Positions 63,252 to 64,000 of a stretch of DNA of 64,000 nt are shown piece after piece. A program made the position numbers and the translations under genes. How positions within the stretch are numbered: the stretch's first letter is position 1; the number at the start of each line of letters is the position of its first letter. The stretch covers positions 1 to 64,000 of the forward strand of contig JAUUDF010000026.1 of the NCBI GenBank assembly GCA_030826885.1. Reading direction: 5' to 3'. The notes beneath the pieces are model-generated. The model saw only the letters and a list, made by a program, of their open reading frames with translations. It searched no databases and was not told where the DNA came from. This DNA is from Sulfurovum sp. (GTDB lineage Bacteria; Campylobacterota; Campylobacteria; Campylobacterales; Sulfurovaceae).

Positions 63252-63769
63252 TACACTAACCTCAAATTCTGTTTGGTATTCTTGTTCATGTTGGCAGATT
63301 CACGTCTGATCTTCTTCTGCAGCATCATCAGTGCATACTGAAGGGTTTCCGGTCTCGGTGCACATCCGGGAAGATAGATGTCAACCGGAACAATACGGTC
63401 AACTCCCTGCACAGTTGCATAGGTGTTGAACATACCGCCGGTATTGGCACATGAACCCATGGAAATGACCCATTTTGGTTCTGTCATCTGGTCATAAAGA
63501 CGTCTGGCGAACTCCGCATGCTTTTTGGAGAGTGTCCCTGCCAGTATCATTACATCCGCCTGTCTTGGAGAGGCACGGAAAATGGTACCCATACGGTCGA
63601 AGTCGTAACGTGACGCCCCCGATGCCATCATTTCGATCGCACAACAGGCGAGTCCATAGGTCAGCGGCCAAAGCGAGTTGCTTCGTCCCCAGTTTACTAA
63701 GTGGTCTACCGTAGTCAGTGCTATCGGCAAGCCAGCCGCGCTGGCGTAATTTACTTGATGCTGTGCCAT
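63251..63769 (-). CDS. nuoB: NADH-quinone oxidoreductase subunit B
   Basis: NuoB holds cluster N2, the last [4Fe-4S] before quinone. The 172-residue protein has the tandem cysteines in [13 protein letters not shown], the third in [14 protein letters not shown] and the fourth in [13 protein letters not shown]. It overlaps nuoA by 19 bp, and nuoC by one base. Confidence 0.97.
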   Translation of the reverse strand: MAQHQVNYASAAGLPIALTTVDHLVNWGRSNSLWPLTYGLACCAIEMMASGASRYDFDRMGTIFRASPRQADVMILAGTLSKKHAEFARRLYDQMTEPKWVISMGSCANTGGMFNTYATVQGVDRIVPVDIYLPGCAPRPETLQYALMMLQKKIRRESANMNKNTKQNLRLV

Positions 63770-64000
63770 TCAAGTGCTCCTTTCTTCCATGCATATACGA
63801 AACCAATCGCAAGTAGTACAATAAACAGTATCATTTCCGCAAAACCAAACCATCCGAGGAGTTTGAAATCGATCGCCCACGGGAACATGAAGATGATCTC
63901 TACATCAAAAAGGATGAAAAGAAGTGCGATCAGATAGAACTGTGCCGAGATGGTATTGGGCTGTTTGGTCACCTCCGGTCCACATTCGTAGATCGTCAGT
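63751..64000 (-). CDS. nuoA: NADH-quinone oxidoreductase subunit A (5' partial)
   Basis: The reading frame is open to the last base of the window, so the start lies beyond it. The visible residues begin with [10 protein letters not shown], the conserved loop whose cysteine marks the active/deactive switch region in complex I. They continue with [20 protein letters not shown] (membrane aspartate and glutamate) and end [10 protein letters not shown]. An in-frame GTG at 63972 is not the start because the conserved loop lies before it. It is the first visible gene of the nuo operon. Confidence 0.95.
   Translation of the reverse strand, partial: LTIYECGPEVTKQPNTISAQFYLIALLFILFDVEIIFMFPWAIDFKLLGWFGFAEMILFIVLLAIGFVYAWKKGALEWHSIK

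Overview
The window is a compact, almost fully coding stretch of a Campylobacterota (epsilonproteobacterial) chromosome, most like the Sulfurovum/Sulfurimonas group. Evidence: a complex I operon with an HP1264-type NuoE-like subunit and no standard NuoE/NuoF; a small HP0268-family protein; the cluster argS-tatA-gmk-highly acidic protein, an arrangement I recall from Campylobacter; a UbiA-type prenyltransferase of the MqnP kind; short NusA and TpiA; and TATAAT -10 boxes with poor -35 boxes. No phage, IS element or CRISPR array is visible. Base composition looks mid-40s percent GC by eye.

Layout. 0-5.9 kb (+): a four-helix-bundle gene cut by the window edge, uvrB, ppk1, a gamma-carbonic-anhydrase-like protein and an EI24 membrane protein. 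6.0-8.0 kb (-): rpe-trpF-DEDDh exonuclease. 8.2-12.6 kb (+): rpmB, a K+ channel, argJ, a DUF465 protein and a DbpA-like helicase. 12.6-24.7 kb (-): dedA, accA, fabF, acpP; then a module of an OprC/NosA-like copper TonB receptor with tonB-exbD-exbB and a lipid kinase/histidine kinase/response regulator operon; then fabG, a TerB-like gene and gpmI. The module separates fabG from acpP-fabF-accA. 24.8-29.8 kb (+): mraY-murD, a 117-bp imperfect palindrome, tRNA-Phe, rimO and tilS. 29.9-33.0 kb (-): a Xer recombinase, an acyltransferase, miaB and an HP0268-family gene. 33.2-38.3 kb: nusA (+), gap-pgk-tpiA (-), nadD-rsfS (+). 38.3-45.2 kb (-): argS, tatA, gmk, acidic protein, tRNA-Arg, a divergent uracil-DNA glycosylase, a prenyltransferase and pssA. 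45.3 kb (+): miaA. 46.2-64.0 kb (-): a 15-gene complex I operon running from nuoN back to nuoA, which is cut by the window end.

The most interesting system is this complex I. The usual NADH-oxidising NuoE/NuoF pair is replaced by (i) an HP1264-like domain fused to a long Ala/Glu/Lys coiled coil and a helix-hairpin-helix domain, and (ii) a NuoF C-terminal iron-sulfur remnant, with the third cluster Cys replaced by Gly, fused to a complete GltD-type FAD/NAD(P) oxidoreductase. Two NuoG subunits lie in tandem. NuoG1 has the canonical cluster ligands. NuoG2 has a ferredoxin-like pair of [4Fe-4S] motifs, predicting one extra cluster. Together these suggest a complex I with a remodelled, possibly NAD(P)H- or ferredoxin-linked electron input.

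A second theme is intergenic repeats. Six loci each carry exactly four 7-bp units (28 bp) beside an inverted repeat. In the four AT-rich copies the hairpin is kept while its sequence changes. Two genes, ppk and the K+ channel gene, have hairpins that bury the ribosome binding site. Two tRNAs are present; tRNA-Phe has an acceptor-stem mismatch and tRNA-Arg has a GCG anticodon.
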